A stretch of DNA of 8,028 nt from Chloroflexota bacterium (lineage in GTDB: Bacteria; Chloroflexota; Limnocylindria; Limnocylindrales; CSP1-4): the NCBI GenBank assembly GCA_017881985.1, contig JADGQH010000146.1, positions 1 to 8,028 on the forward strand, in the 5' to 3' direction. This document shows, piece by piece, positions 1-5,821 of the stretch. The notes under the pieces were generated by a model that was given only the letters and a program-made list of their open reading frames with translations, searched no databases and was not told the origin of the DNA. Position 1 is the first letter of the stretch. Every line of letters starts with the position of its first letter. Position numbers and translations under genes: made by a program.

Positions 1-764
1 CGTCCCACCCGGTGGTGTCCGGCGAAGGCGGCCGTCGGCGGGTCCGGGAGCTCGAGCAGCGCCTGCATCACCACCCGCGCCTGGACCGTGTCGTGGGCGG
101 TCGAGATCAGCGCGTCATCGACGGTCAGGCCGGCGGCTTCGAGGGCCTGCCGATAGCCGTCGAGCCGGCGCGCCAGGGGCCAGATCCGGGTGTCCCCGAC
201 CACCGCCGCGACGCGACGATGACCTGCCGCGAGGAGCCGGTTGACGGCCTCGCGCGCTCCCGTCTCGTTGTCTGCGGTGACGGTGTCGACATCCAGCCCT
301 TCGATCGGGCGGTCCATGGCCACGATGATGAGGCCGTGCCGAATGTCCGCGCGAAGATAGGAGGCATCGCCGGGTGCCGACATGATGATGAGCCCGTCGA
401 CCCGCCGCTCGACGAGCGCGCTCGCGAGGTTCTGCTGGCGGACCGCATCGTTTCCGTGGCTGGCGGTGATGAGCTGCAGGTCGTGCGCCGCCAGGACCGT
501 CTCGATCGCGCCGACGACAGCGGCCACCCACGGGTCAGCGACCTCGGGGATGAGCAGGCCAACGGCGGCGCTCGGGCCACCACCCGCCAGCGACCGAGCG
601 AGCCGGTTCGGACGGAAGCCGATCTCACGCGCGGCGGCGAGCACCCGTTCCGCGGTCGCCGGGGCGACCCCATATTCCTCGTTCAGGGCCCGGGATGCCG
701 TCTTGAGGCTCACGCCGGCGAGCGCTGCCACGTCGGCCAGGATCGGGCGCCCCGGCGTGCTCAC
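1..764 (-). CDS. LacI-family transcriptional repressor, partial (C-terminus cut by window edge)
   Basis: The frame is open from a GTG at 764 down to the left edge, giving about 254 residues of a family that is usually near 340. Residues 8-28 form the LacI helix-turn-helix (DVAALAGVS, then TASRALN). Residues about 52-62 (RPNRLARSLAGG) are the hinge helix, whose leucine normally inserts at the central CG of the operator. From about residue 66 a periplasmic-binding-protein-like effector domain follows (VGLLIPEVADPW, VDGLIIM, VTADNETGAREAVNRLLAAG, HRRVAAVVGD). GTG 764 is chosen because the helix-turn-helix starts right after it and no ATG or GTG lies in frame just upstream. There is no clear Shine-Dalgarno next to it. 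The family binds a sugar or sugar phosphate and releases DNA. Adjacency to a sugar-binding lipoprotein and two identical LacI-like operators suggests it is the local repressor. Its substrate is unknown. Confidence 0.92.
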   Translation of the reverse strand, partial: MSTPGRPILADVAALAGVSLKTASRALNEEYGVAPATAERVLAAAREIGFRPNRLARSLAGGGPSAAVGLLIPEVADPWVAAVVGAIETVLAAHDLQLITASHGNDAVRQQNLASALVERRVDGLIIMSAPGDASYLRADIRHGLIIVAMDRPIEGLDVDTVTADNETGAREAVNRLLAAGHRRVAAVVGDTRIWPLARRLDGYRQALEAAGLTVDDALISTAHDTVQARVVMQALLELPDPPTAAFAGHHRVG

Positions 765-940
765 TGCGCGTTCGCCTGTCCGCGATGTTCCTCGTGAGCT
801 GGCGAGGCGCTGGCAGGCATCAGGAAATCCGCCATGGGAACACCCCGTCTCGCGTTGAGGGCTCGGAGCTCAGGCGCTCCGGGCGACGATGATGGACATC
901 ACGTCCACCGAAACGCGCCTGCCGGTCGCAGGAATGGGTT
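765..940 (-). other. Leader between hairpin and lacI; no -10 element
   Basis: This stretch contains no TA dinucleotide at all, so no TAnnnT -10 hexamer exists on either strand. The lacI gene therefore probably relies on transcription coming through from the binding-protein gene. A 24-codon minus-strand reading frame (ATG at 835, TGA at 763-761) ends in a GTGA overlap with the lacI start codon, which could couple translation. It has only a weak ribosome site and no recognisable product, so I do not call it a gene. I see no copy of the GACAGCGCTGTC operator here. Confidence 0.45.
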
Positions 941-973
941 CGTCCGCACCGCGTCGGGGACGCGGTGCGGACG
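941..973 (-). terminator. Strong hairpin after the binding-protein gene (terminator or mRNA-stabilising stem)
   Basis: Perfect 15-bp inverted repeat: CGTCCGCACCGCGTC at 941-955 and its exact reverse complement at 959-973, with a 3-base loop. It begins 15 bp past the stop codon of the binding-protein gene. No T-run follows on the minus strand (AACCCATT), so it is not a textbook intrinsic terminator. It could be a leaky terminator or a 3' stabilising stem that keeps binding-protein mRNA more abundant than the downstream lacI message. Confidence 0.7.
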
Positions 974-987
974 CTTCGTGACAGAGG

Positions 988-2010
988 TCAGCTACCGCAG
1001 TCCGACTTGTAGATGAACTTGGAGACCGCGGGATCGGTCATGTTGTCCTTGGTGACGACGATGGACTCGGTCTGGATCGCCGCGGTCACCGGCTGCCCGG
1101 TGAGCGCGGCGATGGCCTGCTCGACGCCCTGCTGGCCAATGGCGTAGGGCTCCTGGGCGACCAGGGCCTGGACGTCGCCGGCCTGGAGCTGCTTGATCTG
1201 GTCAGGGCCTGCGTCGAACCCGACGACCTTGGTCGTGGCCGTCTTGCCCGCCTGCTTGACGCCGGTCGCGACGCCCTGCGCGGTGAACAGGTTGGTGGCG
1301 AAGACACCCGCGAGATCGGGGTCCTTGGCGAGGGCGGCGCTGACGACCGACGCGGCAGTCGAGGCCGTATCGTGCGAGTACTGCGTGTCGGAGACGAGCA
1401 CGAAGCCGTATGTCGCCGCCTTCTTGACGAAGCCCGCGACGCGCGCATCGACGCTGGAGACGCCCGGGTCGGTGGAGATGACGAGGACCTTGGCGCCCTT
1501 GGCGAGCCCGAGGGTGGCCAGCGCGTCCGCGGCCTTCTCGCCGCCGAGCTCGTTGTTCGTGGCGATCCGGGAGACGCCGACGCTCGGGTCAGTGACGATC
1601 GTGTCGACGAGCACGATCTTGGTGCCTGCGGCCTGGATGTTCTTGAGCGGGCCAGCCGAGGCGGTCACGTCATTCGGCGCGACCAGCAGCGCGTCCGGCT
1701 TCGACGCGGCGACGGCGTCAAGCATCGGGTTCTGGAGGGTGGCGTCGAACTTGTCGGGGCCCTGCACGTTGAGCGTTGCGCCGGCGGCCTTGGCGGCAAC
1801 CTCTGCACCGCACTGCATGGAAACGTAGAAGGGGTCGCCCTTGACGCCGACCATGAGCGTGATCGACTTGCCCGCGCCCCCACCCGCGCTGGCGGCGCTC
1901 GACGCGCCGGCAGCGGCGCTGGCCGCCGGGCTCGCGCCCGAGCTGCACGCCGACAGGATCAACGCCCCAACCGCGACCGCAGAAACCAACTTCAACCGAG
2001 TCGTTCTCAC
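988..2010 (-). CDS. Sugar ABC transporter substrate-binding lipoprotein (type I periplasmic-binding fold)
   Basis: The 340-residue protein is normal length for ribose/xylose-type binding proteins. Residues 1-22 are a lipoprotein signal peptide (MRTTRLKL, hydrophobic core, lipobox LSAC with lipid-carrying Cys22). Residues 23-48 are a Ser/Ala/Gly tether. The binding domain (Peripla_BP_4 type) follows. By comparison with RbsB the likely ligand contacts are Asp136 (VDT), Arg190 (DAR), Asn240 (ATN), Asp266 (GFDAG) and Gln286 (AQEP). The position that is Arg in the RbsB VDR-type motif is Thr137 here, which argues against ribose itself. Cys67 and Cys338 could form a disulfide. The GTG start at 2010 has GAGGAG five bases upstream. 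It is transcribed from its own operator-controlled promoter. Its permease and ATPase are not in the window and may lie beyond lacI. It delivers a sugar or polyol to the membrane importer; the ligand is not identifiable. Confidence 0.93.
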   Translation of the reverse strand: MRTTRLKLVSAVAVGALILSACSSGASPAASAAAGASSAASAGGGAGKSITLMVGVKGDPFYVSMQCGAEVAAKAAGATLNVQGPDKFDATLQNPMLDAVAASKPDALLVAPNDVTASAGPLKNIQAAGTKIVLVDTIVTDPSVGVSRIATNNELGGEKAADALATLGLAKGAKVLVISTDPGVSSVDARVAGFVKKAATYGFVLVSDTQYSHDTASTAASVVSAALAKDPDLAGVFATNLFTAQGVATGVKQAGKTATTKVVGFDAGPDQIKQLQAGDVQALVAQEPYAIGQQGVEQAIAALTGQPVTAAIQTESIVVTKDNMTDPAVSKFIYKSDCGS

Positions 2011-2056
2011 ATCCGCTCCTCGTCTGGTCTAGCCACGACGACGTCCTCGCGTCGCC

Positions 2057-2081
2057 GATCGCGCTGTCAGACAGCGCTGTC
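2057..2081 (-). promoter_or_regulatory. Double-palindrome operator upstream of the binding-protein gene
   Basis: The 25-bp element holds two overlapping palindromes. CGCTGTC-A-GACAGCG lies at 2062-2076 and the perfect even palindrome GACAGCGCTGTC at 2070-2081, centred on CG. The same 25 bases recur exactly at 5793-5817. It starts 4 bp downstream of the -10 hexamer, so it covers the expected transcription start, the usual place for a repressor site. Even symmetry with a central CG is the standard form of LacI-family operators, and a LacI-family gene lies about 1.3 kb away. Which protein binds is inference. Confidence 0.8.
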
Positions 2082-2085
2082 AGGC

Positions 2086-2114
2086 ACACTAGTCCGGACG
2101 CGCCCGGCGGTCAA
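2086..2114 (-). promoter_or_regulatory. Sigma-70-type promoter of the binding-protein gene
   Basis: On the minus strand TTGACC (-35, 2109-2114) is followed by exactly 17 bp and TAGTGT (-10, 2086-2091). The expected start is near 2079, inside the operator, leaving a leader of about 70 nt before the GTG at 2010. The promoter sits within the end of the upstream P-loop kinase gene: its -10 contains that gene's TAG stop codon. The same arrangement recurs at 5822-5850. Confidence 0.75.
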
Positions 2115-2649
2115 GACCCAATTGCTGGCCAACCCAGCGTGCGATCCCGTCGAGGTCCACCGATGCGAAGTCGGACGTGTCGACGGACAGGATTCGCTGG
2201 GTCGCGATGGGCTGCGCGATCCCGGCCAGCTGGGCGAGCTCGGCCGCGTAGCTCGCCGGCGGGTGGCCCGAGTGGCGGGTTCGGGCGGTGTAGCGATCGA
2301 CGAGGACGTCGGCCGACGCGTGACACCACACCTCGGCCCACCGCTCGATCCCTGCTCGCTCCAGGCCATGCAGGACGGCGTCGTGTGGGGGCATGCGGAA
2401 CCATGCCTCGATCACAACCGCCGATTCCGGCGGGAAGTCCGCGACGATCGACCAGATCGCCTGCATGCTGGCTCGACCCAGGCTGCGGCCGAACTCGCGA
2501 TCACCGTTCCCATCGCCGAGCTCGTCGAACAGGGCTTCCTTGATGCTGTCCAGCGACAGAACGGGCAACCGAAGGTGCGCGCCGATCGCGCGAGCGATCG
2601 ACGACTTGCCGGTGGCGGGCACGCCGTTCACCAGCACCGCTCGAGTCAT
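2089..2649 (-). CDS. Small P-loop kinase (AAA_33 / gluconokinase-like ATP-binding protein)
   Basis: The 186-residue cytoplasmic protein has a Walker A loop GVPATGKSS at residues 9-17. LDSIKE at 33-38 is the usual acidic acceptor-site region after strand 2. VVIEAWF at 78-84 ends the central strand. An Arg/His-rich lid segment (DRYTARTRHSGHPP, about 118-131) resembles the lid of AAA_33-type kinases. Such proteins transfer phosphate from ATP to small molecules; gluconokinase, shikimate kinase and chloramphenicol phosphotransferase share the fold. The substrate cannot be read from sequence. The ATG at 2649 overlaps the stop of the ROK kinase gene as ATGA, so translation is probably coupled and the two kinases are made together. 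That context suggests a second sugar or sugar-phosphate phosphorylation step, but a nucleoside or toxin-like kinase is not excluded. The 3' end doubles as the promoter of the next gene. Confidence 0.8.
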   Translation of the reverse strand: MTRAVLVNGVPATGKSSIARAIGAHLRLPVLSLDSIKEALFDELGDGNGDREFGRSLGRASMQAIWSIVADFPPESAVVIEAWFRMPPHDAVLHGLERAGIERWAEVWCHASADVLVDRYTARTRHSGHPPASYAAELAQLAGIAQPIATQRILSVDTSDFASVDLDGIARWVGQQLGLDRRARPD

Positions 2650-3536
2650 GCGGAGAACGCCCGGAGCCCGGCTCCGATGACACCTGCGTCATCGCCGAGG
2701 ACCGCAGCCACGACTGGGCAGTCGAACCAGGGGGATGTTGGCGCGGCGTTCTGCAAGACCGTGGCGGCGGCGAAGCCGAGGCCACCACCGAGCACGACCA
2801 GGTCCGGGTCGAATGCCGCCACCGCCGAGTCGATCGCGTGTCGCCACGCCTCGGCCCACCGGTCCAGCACCGTGGCGGCGGCTGGATCGTGATCGCGGGT
2901 GCGAAGAAGACTCTCGACGGTCGTTCCCTTCGGCAACCCGGCGTCCGCGATGTACCCGTTCACGGCAGTACCCGACACGAAGACCTCAGAACAGCCATAC
3001 CGCCCGCATTTGCACGCCGGCCCAGCCGGGTCTACCGTCAGGTGCCCGAGCTGACCGGCGTTGCCCCGGCCGCGCAGGAGCCGGCGCGATTCCGCGACGG
3101 CTCCCCCGATGCCCGTCCCGACGGTGAACATCACCACGTGGTCGGCGGTCTTCGCAGCGCCGACGGCGAGCTCCGCGACGAGCGCCATGTGGGCATCGTT
3201 GTCCAGGATGACCGGGCGGGCGATCCTGGCGCTGAGGAGCTCACCGAGCGCGACGCCCGCGAGGTTCACGAAACCGGCCGACAGCGCGGTCCGGCCGTCG
3301 CGGTCGAGGCGTCCGGGGATGCCGACGCCCACGGCGACAACGTCATCGTCGAGGAGCCGACGGACCAGGCCTTCGACGAGGTCCGGGATCGACGACATCG
3401 AGTCGGTCCGCACCTTGAGGAGCCCCGACAGCGCGCCGTCCGGCCGGATCTTCGCCGCTCGCACGTTCGTGCCACCGACATCGACCCCGATCGTTGCCCC
3501 GCCGGGCGCACCATCAGGAGCAGCTGGATTCGTCAT
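2646..3536 (-). CDS. ROK-family sugar kinase (glucokinase/fructokinase-like)
   Basis: The 296-residue length is typical for ROK kinases. The ATP-binding DVGGT motif is at residues 19-23 and the GIPGR segment at 72-76. The catalytic Asp114 lies in LDNDAH, and VGTGIGG is at 139-145. The ROK signature zinc site is complete: His165 in GQLGH plus Cys175, Cys177 and Cys182 in CKCGRYGCSE. VVLGGGLG (about 247-254) is the second nucleotide-binding loop. The family phosphorylates hexoses such as glucose, fructose, allose, N-acetylmannosamine or N-acetylglucosamine. The start at 3536 is preferred because it gives a normal N-terminus 14 bp after the aldolase stop; a longer upstream frame would only read the aldolase gene out of frame. 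No clear Shine-Dalgarno precedes it, so it may depend on coupling to the aldolase. With the aldolase alongside, a hexose or ketose 6- or 1-phosphorylation is likely, but the substrate is inferred. Confidence 0.92.
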   Translation of the reverse strand: MTNPAAPDGAPGGATIGVDVGGTNVRAAKIRPDGALSGLLKVRTDSMSSIPDLVEGLVRRLLDDDVVAVGVGIPGRLDRDGRTALSAGFVNLAGVALGELLSARIARPVILDNDAHMALVAELAVGAAKTADHVVMFTVGTGIGGAVAESRRLLRGRGNAGQLGHLTVDPAGPACKCGRYGCSEVFVSGTAVNGYIADAGLPKGTTVESLLRTRDHDPAAATVLDRWAEAWRHAIDSAVAAFDPDLVVLGGGLGFAAATVLQNAAPTSPWFDCPVVAAVLGDDAGVIGAGLRAFSA

Positions 3537-3550
3537 CGAGAGGGCGGGTC

Positions 3551-4435
3551 TCAGGAAGGGGCCCCGCCGAGGACCGCCTGGATCGCTCTGAGCCGCGGCA
3601 CGCCTAGCTCCTGGAGGCGCCGCGCCCGCTCGACCGGGTCCGCGGCGAGACAGTCCTTCCACAGCGACCGCCCGGCGATTGCCCCGGACGCTCCGCCGGC
3701 CAGCGCGATTCTGAGCTGCTCGAGGAACGTCGCGTGGTCGACCCCTGCCGAGAGGACGGCCCAGGGGATGCCGCCGAGCGCCGCGGTGACGGCCTGGCAG
3801 CCTTCGAGCGAGCCCGGGTACTGGAGCTTCATGACCTGGGCTCCGCACTCCCTGGCGAGCGCAGCGGCCTGGACCACGAGCTGCGGGGCGAGCGCACGAT
3901 AGTCGTCCGCGGACTCCTCGGGCAGCGCGTAGGTGAGGATCTCCACCACGAGGAGGATGTCCTCACGGGCGCAATCCTCGACCACCGACGCGATCATCCG
4001 GGCGGGATGGGAGTCCTTGCCCTCGCGGTCGGGGCGCATGTAGACGTTCAGCTTGGCGACGGTTCCCCCGAGCGCGCGAATGCGTCGCGCGTCGACTCCC
4101 GCCACGATCCGGCTCATGCGGAGGCCGTTCTCGCCGGCGTCGTACCCAGTCGCATCCATGCCGATCATCAGGGCGCAATCGCGAGCCAGGACGCCGTCCT
4201 CGATGACCTGCGGAACCACCAGCTCCGGGTCGAGCAACACCCCGGGAGCCTCGTTCCCGAGGTACCGGACGAGGTCGAGCTTCGCCGCCACGAGATCGGC
4301 GGCGGTTGCCTCTCCGACGGTCCCCTGGATCAGGCTCCGCATCGAGGCGCGCTGATCCATCGCGACGACGAGCATCCGACCGCTGGGGTCGCAGATCTGC
4401 TGATACGCACGTAGTTGCGCCGTTGTGAGTGCCAT
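3551..4435 (-). CDS. Class I aldolase, tagatose-1,6-bisphosphate / sulfofructose-1-phosphate aldolase family (LacD/YihT-like)
   Basis: The 294-residue TIM-barrel protein has the family landmarks. VVAMDQR at 23-29 matches the MLAVDQR segment of YihT. LLDP is at 67-70, Lys128 lies in AKLNVYMRPD, and Glu165 lies in VEIL. Lys203 in VMKLQYPG is the expected Schiff-base lysine. The phosphate-binding loops LSAGVD (228-233) and GGASGAIAGR (247-256) close the barrel. The family cleaves D-tagatose 1,6-bisphosphate (LacD) or 6-deoxy-6-sulfofructose 1-phosphate (YihT) into dihydroxyacetone phosphate plus an aldehyde. Placement between a polyol dehydrogenase and two kinases points to cleavage of a phosphorylated ketose. 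No isomerase or sulfo-sugar transporter is visible, so I favour a ketose-phosphate or bisphosphate over sulfoquinovose breakdown. The ATG at 4435 has AAGG six bases upstream. Much longer frames upstream on this strand are shadows of the dehydrogenase gene. Confidence 0.85.
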   Translation of the reverse strand: MALTTAQLRAYQQICDPSGRMLVVAMDQRASMRSLIQGTVGEATAADLVAAKLDLVRYLGNEAPGVLLDPELVVPQVIEDGVLARDCALMIGMDATGYDAGENGLRMSRIVAGVDARRIRALGGTVAKLNVYMRPDREGKDSHPARMIASVVEDCAREDILLVVEILTYALPEESADDYRALAPQLVVQAAALARECGAQVMKLQYPGSLEGCQAVTAALGGIPWAVLSAGVDHATFLEQLRIALAGGASGAIAGRSLWKDCLAADPVERARRLQELGVPRLRAIQAVLGGAPS

Positions 4436-4563
4436 TGGGCTGCCTTGTCTCCCGTCGGGCTTCGTGGTCCCACCAAACGCGGGTCTGACCACGTATCCCA
4501 ACCTTCCAGGGGTTAGGTTGCAGACTGCTGGACGACGATCACGCCTCCGAAGCTGCGGCGAAG
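4436..4563 (-). other. Aldolase leader with small inverted repeats, no visible promoter
   Basis: No TAnnnT hexamer is present on the minus strand here, so the aldolase is probably read through from the dehydrogenase promoter. Two imperfect leader stems are possible. CGTGGTC at 4463-4469 pairs with GACCACG at 4487-4493 around a 17-base loop. CAACCT at 4499-4504 pairs with AGGTTG at 4515-4520 around a 10-base loop. Neither matches a riboswitch class I recognise. Confidence 0.35.
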
Positions 4564-4602
4564 GAGGCGGAGCCGCCGGGAGGAGATCGGCGGCTCCGCC
4601 TC
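4564..4602 (-). terminator. Strong hairpin between dehydrogenase and aldolase genes
   Basis: Perfect 15-bp inverted repeat, arms 4564-4578 (GAGGCGGAGCCGCCG) and 4588-4602, with a 9-base loop. It lies 42 bp past the dehydrogenase stop codon. The minus-strand sequence after it is CCTTCGCC, without a T-run. With no separate promoter visible for the aldolase, this may be a leaky terminator or a stabilising stem that sets unequal dehydrogenase and aldolase levels, rather than a full operon end. Confidence 0.65.
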
Positions 4603-4644
4603 GTGGGTGATGACGTCTGCCACGCCGTCTCTGTCGTGAGGGGG

Positions 4645-5667
4645 TCAGGGAACGATGAGCACCTTGTGCGCCGACTTGTCCGATCGCAGCGTCTCCAACG
4701 CGGCGCCGTAGTCGTCGAGCGCGAAGCGGTGCGTGATGATTCCATCGGTGCGGATGCGACCCGACCGCAGCGCGGCGATCGCGGACGCGAAGGATGTGAT
4801 CTCGGCGAACGACCCGATGATGGAGATCTCGCGGCGGAACACCTCGAACGGGTGAAACGAGAGCGTCTCGTCGGCACGGGTGACCCCGTAGACCAGCATC
4901 GTGCCGCCGTTGCGCGTCAGCCCCACGCAGATGTCGCCGACGATGGTCGCCCCGGTGGCCTCGACGACGATGTCGTAGCCGCGCCCCCCGGAAGCCTCCA
5001 TCGTGAGCTTCCGGTTTCCGACCGGATCCGTGCGCGAGATCTGGATCGTCTGGTCGATCCCGAACGCCCTCGCCCGGTCGAGCTTGAACTGGGTCGGAGC
5101 GGCGACGGTGACGGAGGCAGCGCCGCCGGACTTGATCAATTGGGCAAGCAGCAGGCCCGTTGGCCCGGCCCCGAACACCAGGGCGGACGACCCCGGCCAG
5201 ATCTTGAGGCGCTCCAGCCCGTGCGTCGCGCATGCCGCCGGCTCGGTGAAGACGGCCGTGTCGATCGGCAGGCCTTCGGTCGAGAAGACGAGGCGCTCAT
5301 GGACGACGACGTGCTCGGCGAAGAAGCCCGGGAAGTTGCTCCCGAGCCCCTGGAGCGCGGTGCATCGGATCGGGTTTCCAGCGAGGCAGTAGTCGCAGAG
5401 CCCGCAGTTGACGTTGGGGTTGACCGAGACCTGCTCGCCGACCCGGACCCGGGTCACGCCACTGCCGATGGCTTCGACGGTCCCGACAAGCTCGTGACCG
5501 GGGATCAGGGGGAAGGCGGCGTTGAAGTCACCGTTGTGGATGTGCAGGTCCGTGCCACAGACCCCGACCTGGATGACCTTGATCCGGACTTCGCCGGGCC
5601 CGGGCTCCGGATCCGGAACATCCATGATCGAGAAGGATCGGGGGGCGTCATAAACGACGGCCTTCAT
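4645..5667 (-). CDS. Zinc-dependent medium-chain polyol/alcohol dehydrogenase
   Basis: The 340-residue protein belongs to the sorbitol/threonine dehydrogenase branch of the medium-chain dehydrogenases. Catalytic zinc ligands are Cys37 (GVCGTD), His58-Glu59 (PGHE) and Glu142 (TEPAA). The structural zinc site is complete: Cys88, Cys91, Cys94 and Cys102. The Rossmann loop GAGPTG is at 166-171. At the end of the second Rossmann strand, where NAD-specific members carry Asp or Glu, this protein has Ala190 (VTVAAPTQFK), which hints at NADP or relaxed cofactor use. The likely reaction is oxidation of a sugar alcohol to a ketose, upstream of the kinases and aldolase. The ATG at 5667 is chosen because MKAVVYD is the usual family start and GGGAG lies seven bases before it. 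An in-frame extension to 5784 is Arg-rich, unlike the family, and would reach almost to the operator. Transcription comes from the operator-controlled promoter at 5822-5850. The substrate is unknown. Confidence 0.93.
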   Translation of the reverse strand: MKAVVYDAPRSFSIMDVPDPEPGPGEVRIKVIQVGVCGTDLHIHNGDFNAAFPLIPGHELVGTVEAIGSGVTRVRVGEQVSVNPNVNCGLCDYCLAGNPIRCTALQGLGSNFPGFFAEHVVVHERLVFSTEGLPIDTAVFTEPAACATHGLERLKIWPGSSALVFGAGPTGLLLAQLIKSGGAASVTVAAPTQFKLDRARAFGIDQTIQISRTDPVGNRKLTMEASGGRGYDIVVEATGATIVGDICVGLTRNGGTMLVYGVTRADETLSFHPFEVFRREISIIGSFAEITSFASAIAALRSGRIRTDGIITHRFALDDYGAALETLRSDKSAHKVLIVP

Positions 5668-5753
5668 GACACAACTCCCACGCTCGATGACGGACCGTCT
5701 CCGCAGGCGCCAACCATGAGGACGGCGGCTGGGACCGACGTGATGCCCAACAT
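5664..5753 (-). other. Possible 29-codon leader ORF overlapping the dehydrogenase start
   Basis: An ATG at 5753 has AGGGA eight bases upstream and opens a 29-codon frame. Its TGA overlaps the dehydrogenase ATG as ATGA, which would allow coupled translation. The peptide is hydrophobic in the middle and contains VGAC followed by a Gly/Ser-rich tail, so it resembles a lipobox but lacks a basic N-terminus. It matches nothing I recognise. It could be a regulatory leader peptide or chance. Confidence 0.25.
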
Positions 5754-5792
5754 GCCTCGCTTCCCTGCGACGGCGACATCCCACCGGTCGTA

Positions 5793-5817
5793 GATCGCGC
5801 TGTCAGACAGCGCTGTC
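5793..5817 (-). promoter_or_regulatory. Second copy of the double-palindrome operator, upstream of the dehydrogenase
   Basis: All 25 bases are identical to 2057-2081, with CGCTGTC-A-GACAGCG at 5798-5812 and GACAGCGCTGTC at 5806-5817. It again lies 4 bp downstream of the -10 and covers the expected transcription start. This copy has an extra inverted half-site: CGCTGT at 5811-5816 and ACAGCG at 5820-5825, the latter overlapping the -10. Two exact copies at the same offset from two promoters mark a shared regulon, most simply of the LacI-family repressor in this window. Confidence 0.82.
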
Positions 5818-5821
5818 GTAC

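Noticed and set aside
2544..2557. CTGTC-CAGC-GACAG inverted repeat inside the P-loop kinase gene
   Set aside because: The half-sites are separated by four bases and do not match the operator spacing; codon use for the LSLDS segment explains it.
1372..2892. Long plus-strand open frame of 506 codons
   Set aside because: It runs antisense across the binding-protein and P-loop kinase genes, is rich in Arg, Gly and Asp without any domain, and reflects high-GC codon bias.
3280..3291. GACAGCGCGGTC, an 11 of 12 match to the operator core, inside the ROK kinase gene
   Set aside because: It could be an auxiliary operator, but it lacks the flanking half-sites. One mismatch to a GC-rich 12-mer in 8 kb of GC-rich coding sequence is not convincing; binding data would be needed.
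3551..4435. Sulfoquinovose (sulfo-glycolysis) locus
   Set aside because: The aldolase resembles YihT, but no sulfoquinovosidase, isomerase, PfkB-type kinase or sulfonate exporter is visible. The LacD-type alternative is equally consistent.
3551..5233. 560-codon version of the aldolase with a long N-terminal extension
   Set aside because: The extra 266 residues are an out-of-frame reading of the dehydrogenase gene and intergenic hairpin; the aldolase fold starts at 4435 with a ribosome site.
5668..5784. 39-residue N-terminal extension of the dehydrogenase
   Set aside because: It is Arg/His-rich and unlike the family, whose usual start is MKAVVYD. The downstream ATG has a good ribosome site.
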